From a virus, in IMG/VR virus record IMGVR_UViG_3300037217_000082, positions 1-21,585 of that record: a stretch of DNA of 21,585 nt, one strand, 5' to 3'. The number at the start of each line of letters is the position of its first letter. The first letter of the stretch is position 1. The translations under genes and the position numbers were made by a program. Below the pieces are notes generated by a model. The model searched no databases. It saw only the letters and a program-made list of their open reading frames with translations, and was not told the DNA's origin. Of this stretch, positions 6,101-14,622 are shown piece by piece.

Positions 6101-8220
6101 GCGCGCCTGCCACGATCGCCTATGCCGACGCCGCCGGCCTGGTGGCCGATGCCTTCGACGCGCTGTTGCCGCCCGAGGCGATCAACACGGCCGAGTTCGC
6201 CGAAAAGCACCGCTACCTGTGCAACGAAGGCGGCTATGTCGGCATGTGGCAGAACGACAAGGTGCCCTACCTGCGCGACCCGATGGTGGCGCTGGACGAT
6301 TGCCGCTACACGACCTTGTGCGTCGTCGGCGCCGGCCAGTCGGCCAAGACGGAAATCGCGCAGAACTGGTTGTTGAAGAATGTCTGCGCGCCGGACCCCG
6401 GAAACACGCTTTGGTACATGCAAAACCAAGCGGCGATCGACCAGTTCGTCAAGACGCGCCTCAACCCGATGATCGCGCAACACCCGGCGATGCGCGACCG
6501 GCTGGGTAGCGGTGCCATGGACAACTCACTGAAGTTCAAGCAGTTCGACGGCATGTGGTTGGAGCTGCTGCCGGCCGCGGAAAACTCGATGATCGGTAAG
6601 TCGGCACCGCGCATCGTCGCCGACGAAGTCGACGCGATGCGGTCGGTGGGCGACGTCAAATCAAAGCTCGACGTGCGCCGGCAGACCTACGGCGACAACA
6701 GCATGATGATCATGATGTCTCACCCCGATCTGGCGACGGGCCTAGATCCTGAAGCCGACTGGCACTCCGGCATCATGTCGGTCTATGCCGACAGCACGCG
6801 CAGCGTATGGTACTGGCGCTGCCCGCATTGCGACGGCTACTCGTCGACCGCGCCGACGGCGGACCGCGTGATGGTGTTGGACTATCCGCACGGCGCGTCA
6901 CTCGACGAGATCGAGGCCGAGGCGCGTCTCGTGTGTCCGTGCTGCCGCAGGCTGATCGGCGACGAATGCCGGCGCGAGATGAACCGCACCGGCGTATGGG
7001 TCGGGCGCGGCCAATCTATCAATGAGGCCGGCGTCATCAAGGGCGAGCTGACGAACACGCGCACGGCCGGCTATTGGATCACCGGCCTCATGTCGACCTT
7101 GAACCGCGGCATCGGTTCGCTCGCCCGTGCCCGCGTGAAGGCCGAGCGCGACCTTGCGGCCGGCGGTGATGACGATGCGCTGCGGCAGGTCGTCGTCAAG
7201 CAATGGGGCTTGCCGTACCGGCCGCCGCGCGAAACCGGCTCGATCGATGCGCGCGAGCTGTCCGACGCGGCAGATGCGACATTGGTCCGTGGCCGCGTCG
7301 CGAACGGCGTTCGCTTCCTCACGGCCGGGATCGACGTCCAGAACGACCGTTTCGAAATCCTGGTGCGCGGCTGGTGCGCCGAGGGCCGCAGCGTCGTGGT
7401 GGATTACAGCGTCATTCCGTGCCGGCCGGCAACCGAGTCCGCCGCCTGGGACCTGCTGGTCGCGGCCGTCGTCACGCGGCGATATCCGCTGGCGGACAAT
7501 AGCGGGCGCGTGATGGCGATCCGCGCGATCGGCTACGATTCTGCCGGCGCGCCAGGCGTGACCTTGCACGCCGGCGACGCATGGCGCCGCTGGAAGCTGG
7601 CCGGTCTGATCCGGCTTTACGGCCAGGTCAGCGGGCGCGATGCGTGGTCGATCGTGCCGACGAAGGGCGCGTCGGGCTTCGACGCACCCCGCATCGTGCT
7701 CTCCTATCCGGAAACGCAACGGCAGGGCCGCCTCGCCTCGCGCGGGTCGGTGCCGCAATTGATGTACAACGCTAATTTGTTCAAGGACGACCTGGCGGGT
7801 CAGCTCTGCGCCGTGCTCGGCGAGCCGTGGTCTGTACGGTTCCCGGCCGATCTGCGCGCGGAATCTGGTCGTCAGGGTTTTTTCGACCAGTTGGTATCGG
7901 AGCGCAGAGACATCCGCGGGCGCTGGGCGAAGGAGCACGCGGGCATCCGCAACGAAGCGCTCGACCTGATGGTCATCAACCACACCGTGGCGCGCTTGCA
8001 CGGCGTCGGCCGGATTGATTGGGCGAACCCGCCGCCCTGGGCGGCGGAATGGGGAGAAAACAGCATGGTCACAACTCCGCCGGCCGAAGCGGCACCGGTG
8101 CCGGCTGCCGTGCCGCCGACGCACGCCGAGGTTCCGGCGGCACAGCCCGCCAAACGCGTCGCCGGCCTCTCGCAGGACGAGGAGACGAACCTTCGCAACC
8201 TGCTGCGGCGGCGCAAATGA
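6097..8220 (+). CDS. terminase large subunit, GpA family
   Basis: Encodes 707 residues; the ATG at 6097 has GGAGG at 6088-6092 and overlaps the small subunit stop. It is an ATPase-nuclease that moves DNA into the prohead and cuts it. The Walker A-like loop is GAGQSAKT at residues 78-85 (K84), with Ala where classic P-loops have Gly, a deviation of the kind seen in lambda gpA. Walker B is RIVADEVDA with D176 and E177. Two cysteine pairs, CPHC (242-245) and CPCC (280-283), form a zinc-ribbon-like insert seen in many GpA proteins. The C-terminal half has FLTAGIDVQND, fitting the RNase H-like nuclease domain. The last 50 residues are an Ala/Pro-rich tail ending in an Arg/Lys patch, possibly for portal contact. 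Length is close to that of the family. Confidence 0.93.
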   Translation: MSAPATIAYADAAGLVADAFDALLPPEAINTAEFAEKHRYLCNEGGYVGMWQNDKVPYLRDPMVALDDCRYTTLCVVGAGQSAKTEIAQNWLLKNVCAPDPGNTLWYMQNQAAIDQFVKTRLNPMIAQHPAMRDRLGSGAMDNSLKFKQFDGMWLELLPAAENSMIGKSAPRIVADEVDAMRSVGDVKSKLDVRRQTYGDNSMMIMMSHPDLATGLDPEADWHSGIMSVYADSTRSVWYWRCPHCDGYSSTAPTADRVMVLDYPHGASLDEIEAEARLVCPCCRRLIGDECRREMNRTGVWVGRGQSINEAGVIKGELTNTRTAGYWITGLMSTLNRGIGSLARARVKAERDLAAGGDDDALRQVVVKQWGLPYRPPRETGSIDARELSDAADATLVRGRVANGVRFLTAGIDVQNDRFEILVRGWCAEGRSVVVDYSVIPCRPATESAAWDLLVAAVVTRRYPLADNSGRVMAIRAIGYDSAGAPGVTLHAGDAWRRWKLAGLIRLYGQVSGRDAWSIVPTKGASGFDAPRIVLSYPETQRQGRLASRGSVPQLMYNANLFKDDLAGQLCAVLGEPWSVRFPADLRAESGRQGFFDQLVSERRDIRGRWAKEHAGIRNEALDLMVINHTVARLHGVGRIDWANPPPWAAEWGENSMVTTPPAEAAPVPAAVPPTHAEVPAAQPAKRVAGLSQDEETNLRNLLRRRK

Positions 8221-8480
8221 GGTTCAACCCGTCGACATCCGACCTGGCCGGCGTCCCGCACGCGACATTGCAGCGCTGGTTGGGTGAGGCGCAGGAAGCG
8301 CTGCATCAGCTGTCGATCGGCGGCTTGCCGCAGGCCTTGTCCTACGGCCAGGGCGAAAGCACGAAATCCGTGACCTACACCCGTGCCGAGATGGCGTCGC
8401 TGCGCGCGCATATCGCCTCGCTCAAGGCGCAGCTCGGCATCCACGATCGGTCGCGTCGCGCGATCAGGCCGATCTTCTGA
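8217..8480 (+). CDS. head-to-tail joining protein, lambda gpW family
   Basis: Encodes 87 residues from an ATG overlapping the terminase stop. The core, LQRWLGEAQEALHQLSIGG then KSVTYTRAEMASLRAHIAS and LKAQLG, matches the gpW pattern of two helices around a beta hairpin. In lambda, gpW binds the portal ring after packaging to retain DNA and prepare the site for gpFII. It sits between terminase and portal, exactly as in lambda. It is slightly longer than lambda gpW (68 residues) because of an N-terminal extension and a basic C-terminal tail. Confidence 0.85.
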   Translation: MRFNPSTSDLAGVPHATLQRWLGEAQEALHQLSIGGLPQALSYGQGESTKSVTYTRAEMASLRAHIASLKAQLGIHDRSRRAIRPIF

Positions 8481-10177
8481 TGCGCAAATCTGTCAAGCCG
8501 ACACGCCTGAAGCACGGTGGTGCCGCCGGCAAGGGCACGCCGACGCCGCGCGCCGATGGCGGCGCCGTGCCCGGTGCCGGCGATCCGGTGCGCCGCGCGC
8601 TGGGGCCTGGCCAGGGCTGGTTCCCCTACCAGGCCGCGGCGTGGGGTACGCAGGAAATGGGCGATTGGTGGCCGTGGATACGGTCGCCGGATGCCGAATA
8701 CACGGACTACCGCGACCTCATGGTCGCGCGCAGCCGCGACCTTGTCCGCAATGATGGCACAGCGTCAGGCGCCGTCACGCGCGTCCTCGACAACACCGTG
8801 GGTGCGGGCATGAAGCTGATGGCGCTGCCCGATTACAGTGCGCTGAAGATCGACAATCCCGCCTTCGATGCGAAATGGGCGGCGGAATTCGGGGCGGCGG
8901 CCGAAGCGCTGTTCCGCGAATATGGCGGCGATATCGGCCATTGGAACGACGTCCAGCGGCAGCTCACGACCGGGCAGCAGCAGCGTTTGGCGCTACGGCA
9001 CCAGCTGATCGACGGCGAGGCGTTCATCGTCAATTACTGGCGTCCCGATCGGATCGGCTACGGCGCTGCGCGCTATGCCACGGCGTCGCTCGTCGTAGAT
9101 CCCGACTTGTTATCGAACCCCTATGAGCGGGTCGATACCCGCTACCTGCGCGGCGGCGTCGAAATCGACGACGATGGCGTCCCGATCGCCTATCACATCC
9201 GCCGGGCGCATCAGAACGATTGGTATGGTGCGTTGGAATCGATGGAGTGGGAGCGCGTCGAAGCCGAGGATGAGGACGGCTGGCGCCGCGTGATCCACAG
9301 CTATGAGCGCGACCGTGCCAGCCAGCATCGCGGCATTGGCGTGTTCACGCCGGTGCTGGCGCGCATGAAGATGCTGGCCAGGTACTACGGGGTCGAGCTC
9401 CAGGCCGCGACGCTCGCCGCGTCGCTCGGCGTCTATATCACCAGCCCGTTCGACAAGGAGATGTTGACGCAGGCCGTCGATGGCGGCCGGAACAGCAGCG
9501 ATATGCTGACCAGATATCTCGGCATCCAGGGTATCGCGCATGATGAGAACCCGGTGCATTTCAACGGCACGGTTCTCCCGATACTGACACCGGGAGAGGA
9601 CGTCAAGACCGTCACGGCAGCGCATCCGCACAACGCGTTCGGGGCCTTTTCCTCGGCGATGTTGCGCACGATGGCCGCGTCTGTTGGCGTTTCGGACGGA
9701 CAAATCACGCAGGATTGGGGCGGATACAACTATTCGTCTGCGCGCGTTTCGCTGATGGAAGCCTGGAAGACACTTGTGCGACGGCGCGAGGATTTCATCA
9801 TCTCGTGCGCCATGCCGCATTACGCCGTGTGGCTGCGCGAGGCCTTCGAACGCCGCATGCTGCCTCTGCCGCGCAACGCGCGGGCCTTCATGGAACGCGC
9901 GACGTCCTATGCCCGCTGCACCTTCCTCGGGCCGGGCCGCGGTTGGATTGATCCCGTCAAGGAGCGGCAGGGCAGCGTGCTCGGCATGGATGCCGGCCTC
10001 TCGACCCTCTCGCACGAAGCGGCCGAGAACTCCGGCCGCGACTGGCGGGAAATCCTCGATCAGCGACAGATCGAGCTGCTGGCCTTCGACGAACGCGGCC
10101 TGCCGCGGCCGAGCTGGCAGGGCACGTTCGATGCGAGCTCGGCATCCGATCCGCCGCAAGAGCCGCAGCCGCGGTAA
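8480..10177 (+). CDS. portal protein, lambda gpB family
   Basis: Encodes 565 residues; the ATG overlaps the gpW stop. The dodecameric portal forms the DNA channel at one head vertex. Family features include the early RSRDLVRNDGTASGAVTRVLDN stretch (about 75-100, shown here in part), a LRHQLIDGEAFIVNY segment, SASVGVSDGQ-like MAASVGVSDGQITQD, and YNYSSARVSLMEAWK, all typical of lambda-type portals. Residues 521-546 (DWREILDQRQ through GLPRPSW) are the normal C-terminal block; a further 19 residues follow it. That block is repeated in the next gene (10524-10601) at 60 of 78 identical bases by my count, implying a past duplication or insertion here. The core protein looks intact. Confidence 0.93.
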   Translation: MRKSVKPTRLKHGGAAGKGTPTPRADGGAVPGAGDPVRRALGPGQGWFPYQAAAWGTQEMGDWWPWIRSPDAEYTDYRDLMVARSRDLVRNDGTASGAVTRVLDNTVGAGMKLMALPDYSALKIDNPAFDAKWAAEFGAAAEALFREYGGDIGHWNDVQRQLTTGQQQRLALRHQLIDGEAFIVNYWRPDRIGYGAARYATASLVVDPDLLSNPYERVDTRYLRGGVEIDDDGVPIAYHIRRAHQNDWYGALESMEWERVEAEDEDGWRRVIHSYERDRASQHRGIGVFTPVLARMKMLARYYGVELQAATLAASLGVYITSPFDKEMLTQAVDGGRNSSDMLTRYLGIQGIAHDENPVHFNGTVLPILTPGEDVKTVTAAHPHNAFGAFSSAMLRTMAASVGVSDGQITQDWGGYNYSSARVSLMEAWKTLVRRREDFIISCAMPHYAVWLREAFERRMLPLPRNARAFMERATSYARCTFLGPGRGWIDPVKERQGSVLGMDAGLSTLSHEAAENSGRDWREILDQRQIELLAFDERGLPRPSWQGTFDASSASDPPQEPQPR

Positions 10178-10196
10178 CCGATCTCAAGGAGTGATC

Positions 10197-10604
10197 ATGT
10201 GGTACGATCCCGTGAGGCGAGTATTTGTTTCGGGTCGCATATCGGTACTGCTGCCGCGTGACCTGGCGATCGCTCGGTCGCGCTTTGCGGTCAAGTACAG
10301 CTTCTATTTTTTCGGTATGCGCGATGAGTGTATTTTTGCGCTTGCGGAAACCAGGGAAAGCGCAGAGGCGTCCGCTAAAGAGCTTCGATCCTGGCGCAAG
10401 GGGTGCAGCGTCTGGGTTGACCCTCTGGGTGGGCAAGAAGATCTAGTCAATGCGATATTTGAATTCTTTACGCAACGTCCGCCATATGATCCCGAACTCT
10501 TGAAGGAATGGGTGCCGGCGACCGATTGGCGAGAGGTGCTCGATCAGCGCGAACGTGAGCGGTGCGCCTTCGCCGACCGCGGCCTGCCGCGACCGAGCTG
10601 GTAA
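10197..10604 (+). CDS. inserted small gene ending in a copy of the portal C-terminus
   Basis: Encodes 135 residues with a good AAGGAG ribosome binding site at 10186-10191. The first 108 residues are unfamiliar: MWYDPVRRVFVSGRI, an aromatic KYSFYFFGMRDECIF segment, a charged helix, then VDPLGGQEDLVNAIFEFF. Base composition here is visibly less GC-rich than in neighbours, suggesting foreign origin. The last 26 residues (DWREVLDQRE through GLPRPSW) match portal residues 521-546 at 19 of 26 positions. The stop overlaps the protease ATG (TAATG), as the original portal stop may once have done. I infer a moron-like insertion near the portal 3' end. Function unknown; the shared tail could let it contact portal partners. 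Confidence 0.7.
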   Translation: MWYDPVRRVFVSGRISVLLPRDLAIARSRFAVKYSFYFFGMRDECIFALAETRESAEASAKELRSWRKGCSVWVDPLGGQEDLVNAIFEFFTQRPPYDPELLKEWVPATDWREVLDQRERERCAFADRGLPRPSW

Positions 10605-11467
10605 TGAAGCGCTTCCCACACCTGGCGCAGCGTCTCTTCAACACGCCGATCGCCATCCTGCCGGCCAAGGCCGAGGTGGTCATGTGTGCGCTGGCCGATC
10701 GCCTGGGCATTGCCAAGCTGTTCCGGGCCGACGGTGGAACCGTGCCGCTCGCCATGGACGATTGGGAAGACGACGGGCCGGGTGAATATCGCGGCTACGA
10801 GCTGGTCGCCGATGTGGCGATCATCCCGGTCGAAGGGACGCTCGTCCAGAAGCTCGGCCAACTGCGGCCGTATTCCGGCATGTGCGGCTACGACGCGATC
10901 CGGGCTGGCCTGTCGATGTCGCTGGAAGATGAGCGCGTCCGGGCCATCGTCCTTGACATCGATTCACCGGGCGGCGAGGTGGCCGGCTGCTTCGACCTGG
11001 TCGACGCGATCTACGCCGCGCGCGGCACGAAACCGATCTGGGCGATCCTGTCGGAAACGGCATTCAGCGCTGCCTATGCCATTGCGTCGGCCGCCGATCG
11101 CATCTGCGTGCCCAGGACCGGAGGGACCGGATCGGTCGGCGTGATCTGCCTGCATGTTGATTTCTCGCAGGCGCTAGCCACCGAGGGCATCGCGGTCACC
11201 TTGATCCAATACGGCGCCCGGAAATCCGACGGGTCGGAATTCAAGCCCTTGTCGGCCGACGCACTCGCCCGGTTCCAGGCGGACGTCGACGGCATGGGCG
11301 AAATCTTCGTGGAGACTGTCGCGCGCAATCGAGGGCTCAAGGCGAACGCCGTTCGCGCGACCGAGGCGACGACCTTCCTCGGTGCGGCCGGCGTCAAGGT
11401 CGGCCTTGCCGACGCCGTCATGTCGCCCGATGCAGCCTTTGCCGAGCTGGTGAAACAGCTGGGCTGA
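10604..11467 (+). CDS. S49-family head maturation protease (lambda gpC-type)
   Basis: Encodes 287 residues from the ATG in TAATG. Lambda gpC-type proteases trim scaffold and head proteins during prohead maturation. The S49/SppA fold is clear: LDIDSPGGEVAG, then ETAFSAAYAIASAAD with nucleophile Ser155, then TGSVGVICLHVD, and the Lys general base at K207 in GARKSDG, followed by FVETVARNRGL and GLADAV. Lambda gpC continues into a scaffold domain, but this protein stops after the protease, and a scaffold-like protein is encoded separately just downstream. The 53 bases after the stop hold only a GC-rich direct repeat (GCGGCCCGGC at 11471 and 11490). Confidence 0.9.
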   Translation: MKRFPHLAQRLFNTPIAILPAKAEVVMCALADRLGIAKLFRADGGTVPLAMDDWEDDGPGEYRGYELVADVAIIPVEGTLVQKLGQLRPYSGMCGYDAIRAGLSMSLEDERVRAIVLDIDSPGGEVAGCFDLVDAIYAARGTKPIWAILSETAFSAAYAIASAADRICVPRTGGTGSVGVICLHVDFSQALATEGIAVTLIQYGARKSDGSEFKPLSADALARFQADVDGMGEIFVETVARNRGLKANAVRATEATTFLGAAGVKVGLADAVMSPDAAFAELVKQLG

Positions 11468-11520
11468 TCGGCGGCCCGGCCCGGCGAACGCGGCCCGGCC
11501 AAACACTGTCAGGAGAAATC

Positions 11521-12186
11521 ATGTCTTTGACCAATCGCCTGCGCAGCGCGGCGAGCGCGCTGTCGTTTGCTCATTTGGCCGGCGTCAAGGGCGTCGGGCC
11601 GTCCAAGGCGCGCGCCCGCGCCGATGATGATGCCGATGACGGTAATGCCGGCTCAAACGATCAGAATGACGACGGCAACGGCCAAAGCAAGAAGTCGAAG
11701 AAGGCCAAGAAGGCCGATGACGACGGCGGCTACCAATACGCCGATGACGACGACCCGCAGGCCGACGATGGCGACGCCGATGCGGACGACGACGGTGATG
11801 CCGACGACCAGGGCGACAACGAGGATGACGACGAAGACGGCGGCGATCGCGACGACGACGAAGCCGAGATGCGCGGCAATTCGCCCGTTGCCAAGGCACG
11901 CCGCCGCGAGCGTGCCCGCTGTGCCGCTATTTTCTCGAGCCGTCACGCGGCCAAGAACGTCGCCTTCGCGGCGCATCTGGCCTTCAACACCACGATGACG
12001 CGCCGCCAGGCGCTGGCATCGCTCAAGGATGCCCCGGCGCCGGCCGCGGCCGATCCGCTCGCCCGCACGCGGCGCAATCCCAGTCTCGGCGCTGCCGGCG
12101 GCAGCCGGTCCGGCCCGTCTCGCGCCGTCGCACATGACCGCATGGTGGGCTTCATGCGCGGCGCCCGCGACGGCAACAGCAAGTAA
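11521..12186 (+). CDS. Asp-rich scaffold-like head assembly protein
   Basis: Encodes 221 residues with AGGAGA at 11511-11516. Residues about 34-118 are a low-complexity acidic tract of Asp, Glu, Gly and Asn with one Lys cluster (KKSKKAKK). The part after it, ARRRERARCAAIFSSRHAAK and LAFNTTMTRRQALASLKDA, matches the short block found at the C-terminal scaffold end of many S49 head proteases. It lies where lambda Nu3 is, between protease and decoration protein. It would guide major capsid assembly and then be removed by the protease. The acidic tract may mimic DNA or keep the prohead interior soluble; this is inference. Confidence 0.68.
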   Translation: MSLTNRLRSAASALSFAHLAGVKGVGPSKARARADDDADDGNAGSNDQNDDGNGQSKKSKKAKKADDDGGYQYADDDDPQADDGDADADDDGDADDQGDNEDDDEDGGDRDDDEAEMRGNSPVAKARRRERARCAAIFSSRHAAKNVAFAAHLAFNTTMTRRQALASLKDAPAPAAADPLARTRRNPSLGAAGGSRSGPSRAVAHDRMVGFMRGARDGNSK

Positions 12187-12210
12187 CCTTATCCAGCGAA
12201 AGGGTCTTTC

Positions 12211-13527
12211 ATGTCCGGCATCGGCATCACGCTGACCGAGCTCCGCCACCGCGGAGAATTCCTCGTGTCCTGCGCCGAAGGTCACCTGTCGATCGACCGC
12301 GGCGTCGTCGAGAACAACACCGGCCAGCTGATGCAATTGCAGGCCGGCACCGTCATGGCGAAGCAGATCGACGGGTCGTGGGCGCCGCTGGTGCGGGCCG
12401 GCGTCGTCGGCAGCCTGATGTCGACGACGATCCTCGCTGCGGGCGCGGGCTTCGCGGCGATCCCCGCCGTCAGCGCCGAATCGGGCAATGGCGGCGTCTT
12501 CGTGCCGACGATGACCGCGGTCACGGTGCAGCCGGCCGGCGGCAATATCACCGGCACCTACCAGCCGAACGACCTGGTGACCCTGGCCGGCGGTCAGACA
12601 CCGGTCAAGCTGGCAGTGACGACGACCTCGCTTGCCGCCGCCGGGTCATCGGCACCGGGAACGGCCTATGCACCGGGCGATACGATCACCCCGGCCGGCG
12701 GCACGCAGATCGCAGCACCACAACTGACCGTCACGACGACCAAGGTCGTCGGCGCCACGATCGTGGCGCCCGGCAATGGCGGCACGAATGGTGCTGCCAC
12801 GGTGACGGGCACCACCGGCACGGGCGTCAAATTCCAGGCGAGCGTGACGATCGCGAACGGCGCGATTTCCGCCGTCAACGCCATTACCCTTGCCGGCTCC
12901 TACACGGTCAATCCGGCAGCACCGGCGGACGAGCCGGTGACCGGCGGCAACCTCAACGGCGCTGCGCTGAACGTCGTCATGGGCGTGGCGGCGGTCGCGG
13001 TTTCGAATGGCGGTGTCTTCACGGCCAATGCCGCCGCGTTCACCCAGGCGGCAACCTCGGGCAACGGCATCGGGGCGACCTTCAGCAATCTGCTGTTCGC
13101 ACCGAACGCCGTGACGCTGGTTTCCGGCGGCGCCTATACCGTGCTGCCAGCCACGCCGATCGCCCAGGCCGCAACGACCGGGCAGGGTGCCGGCGCCGTC
13201 TTCACGGCGAGCTGGGGCGTCCTCTCTGTCTCGGCAACCGGCGGCGCAAACTACGATCCCGGCGACCCGCTGGTCTTTGCGGGCGGCAACCCGACCCAAC
13301 CGGCGGGCGGCTTCATCAATGTCAGCACGGCCGGCGATCTGCGCGCGGCGGGCATCCTCTACGACACACTCTACATCCTGGCCGGACAGACCGTCACCAG
13401 CAGCGCCTTCGTCGTCCGCCTGGCGGAGGTCAACGGCTCCGAGCTGACCTGGGATGCGTCCATGGGGCCGGAGGACATCGCGGCGGCGCTCGCCCAGCTG
13501 CGCGACCTCGGCATCGTCGCCCGATAG
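12211..13527 (+). CDS. head decoration protein (lambda gpD family) with large repeat insertion
   Basis: Encodes 438 residues, about four times lambda gpD (110). The ends match the HDPD decoration family: EFLVSCAEGHLSIDRGVV and LQAGTVMAKQ near the N-terminus, and GDLRAAGILYDTL with VVRLAEVNGSELTW at about 375-420. Between them, residues about 68-370 form a Gly/Ala/Thr-rich insertion of repeats. One unit is xYxPxDxxTxAGG with a following LxVTTT (Y117, Y153 and a variant at Y348). Another is a GGxYTVxP unit with GxGxGAxF. gpD trimers stabilise the packed capsid from outside, so the insertion should project from the head. Its beta-rich repeats could bind cell surfaces or polysaccharide; that is inference. 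No frameshift or stop interrupts it. Confidence 0.8.
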   Translation: MSGIGITLTELRHRGEFLVSCAEGHLSIDRGVVENNTGQLMQLQAGTVMAKQIDGSWAPLVRAGVVGSLMSTTILAAGAGFAAIPAVSAESGNGGVFVPTMTAVTVQPAGGNITGTYQPNDLVTLAGGQTPVKLAVTTTSLAAAGSSAPGTAYAPGDTITPAGGTQIAAPQLTVTTTKVVGATIVAPGNGGTNGAATVTGTTGTGVKFQASVTIANGAISAVNAITLAGSYTVNPAAPADEPVTGGNLNGAALNVVMGVAAVAVSNGGVFTANAAAFTQAATSGNGIGATFSNLLFAPNAVTLVSGGAYTVLPATPIAQAATTGQGAGAVFTASWGVLSVSATGGANYDPGDPLVFAGGNPTQPAGGFINVSTAGDLRAAGILYDTLYILAGQTVTSSAFVVRLAEVNGSELTWDASMGPEDIAAALAQLRDLGIVAR

Positions 13528-13568
13528 TCGCCGCCCGGTAATCGTCAAATAGCCCAAGGGGTTGTGCC

Positions 13569-14606
13569 ATGGTTTCAATGAATGTCTTTCAGCAGGACGC
13601 GTTCTCGGCCTTCCAGCTGACCCAGGCGATCGAGAAGGTGCCCTATCAGCCCCAAGGGCTCGGCGAGCTCAATCTGTTCGAAGACGATCCGATCCGCACC
13701 ACCTCGTGTGGCGTGGAAGAGCGGCAGGGCAAGCTTGTCGTCATTCCGTTCAGCGACCGGGGCGAAGAAGGCACGCAGCGCACGAAGGAACTGCGCGACA
13801 TCAAATACTTCAACGTGCCGCGCATCATGACCTCGGACACGATCACGGCTCAGGAAATCCAGAGCATCCGCGAATTCGGACAGGAGTCCGAGCTGATCCA
13901 GGTCGAGAAGGAAGTTGCGCGCCGCCTGGCCGGTCCGACCGGATTGACGCGGAACATCGAATACACCTGGGAATTCCATCGCCTGGCGGCGATCCAGGGG
14001 CTGCTGATCGATGCCGACGGCCAAGTCGTCTATGACTGGTACGCGTCGTTCGGCAAAGCGCGTCCGGTCGAAATCGGCTTCGATCTTGCGGCGCAGACAC
14101 CGAACAGCCTGCGCCCATTGTGCAACGGCGTCGTGCGTAAAATGGCGCGCGCCAGCCAAGGGGCGTTCATTCCCAGCACCGAGGTATGGGCGGCCTGCGG
14201 CGACCAGTTCTACGACCTGTTCGTCAACCACCCCGACGTTATCCGCACCTTCCTGAACTGGCAGGAAGCGCGGGATATCCGTGACGGTGACGCCGGTTCG
14301 GCCTTCAGCTCGTTTCGGTTCGCCGGCATCAACTGGTACAATTACCGCGGCTCGGACGACACGATCAGCATCGCTATTCCGTCCGACAAGGTGAAGTTCT
14401 TCCCGCGCAGCGCGCCCGGCGTCTTCAAGCGCGCGCTGGCACCCGGCGAATCCTTCCAGTGGGTCAACACACCCGGCAAGCCGATGTACGTGCTGCCGAT
14501 CCCCGACCTGCAGCGCAACGCCTTCTGGAAAATAGAATGCTACTCCTACCCGCTGCACATGTGCTCGCGGCCGGAAGTGCTGCAATCCGGCCGCGCCGAA
14601 GCCTGA
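13569..14606 (+). CDS. major capsid protein, lambda gpE family
   Basis: Encodes 345 residues, near lambda gpE (341). The pattern is typical of Phage_cap_E: an N-terminal helix FQLTQAIEKVPYQPQGLGEL, VEERQGKLVVIPFSDRG, the conserved HRLAAIQGLLIDADGQV segment, DQFYDLFVNHPDV, and a C-terminal part with IPSDKVKFFPRSAPGVF, NTPGKPMYVLP and YSYPLHMCSRPEVL. It builds the icosahedral shell with an HK97 fold. AAGGGG at 13556-13561 is a reasonable ribosome binding site for the ATG at 13569; a second ATG four codons in is possible. It follows the decoration gene by about 40 bases, giving the lambda D-E order. Confidence 0.93.
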   Translation: MVSMNVFQQDAFSAFQLTQAIEKVPYQPQGLGELNLFEDDPIRTTSCGVEERQGKLVVIPFSDRGEEGTQRTKELRDIKYFNVPRIMTSDTITAQEIQSIREFGQESELIQVEKEVARRLAGPTGLTRNIEYTWEFHRLAAIQGLLIDADGQVVYDWYASFGKARPVEIGFDLAAQTPNSLRPLCNGVVRKMARASQGAFIPSTEVWAACGDQFYDLFVNHPDVIRTFLNWQEARDIRDGDAGSAFSSFRFAGINWYNYRGSDDTISIAIPSDKVKFFPRSAPGVFKRALAPGESFQWVNTPGKPMYVLPIPDLQRNAFWKIECYSYPLHMCSRPEVLQSGRAEA

Positions 14607-14622
14607 AGCGAACGGCATTCGC

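Noticed and set aside
11471-11499. GCGGCCCGGC direct repeat after the protease gene
   Set aside because: Short, very GC-rich and likely to arise by chance; no U-tract or clear hairpin with a terminator.
11585-12336. - strand open frames opposite the Asp-rich scaffold gene
   Set aside because: Asp codons read backwards give long Arg/Val/Ile-rich frames with no stops; this is a composition artefact.
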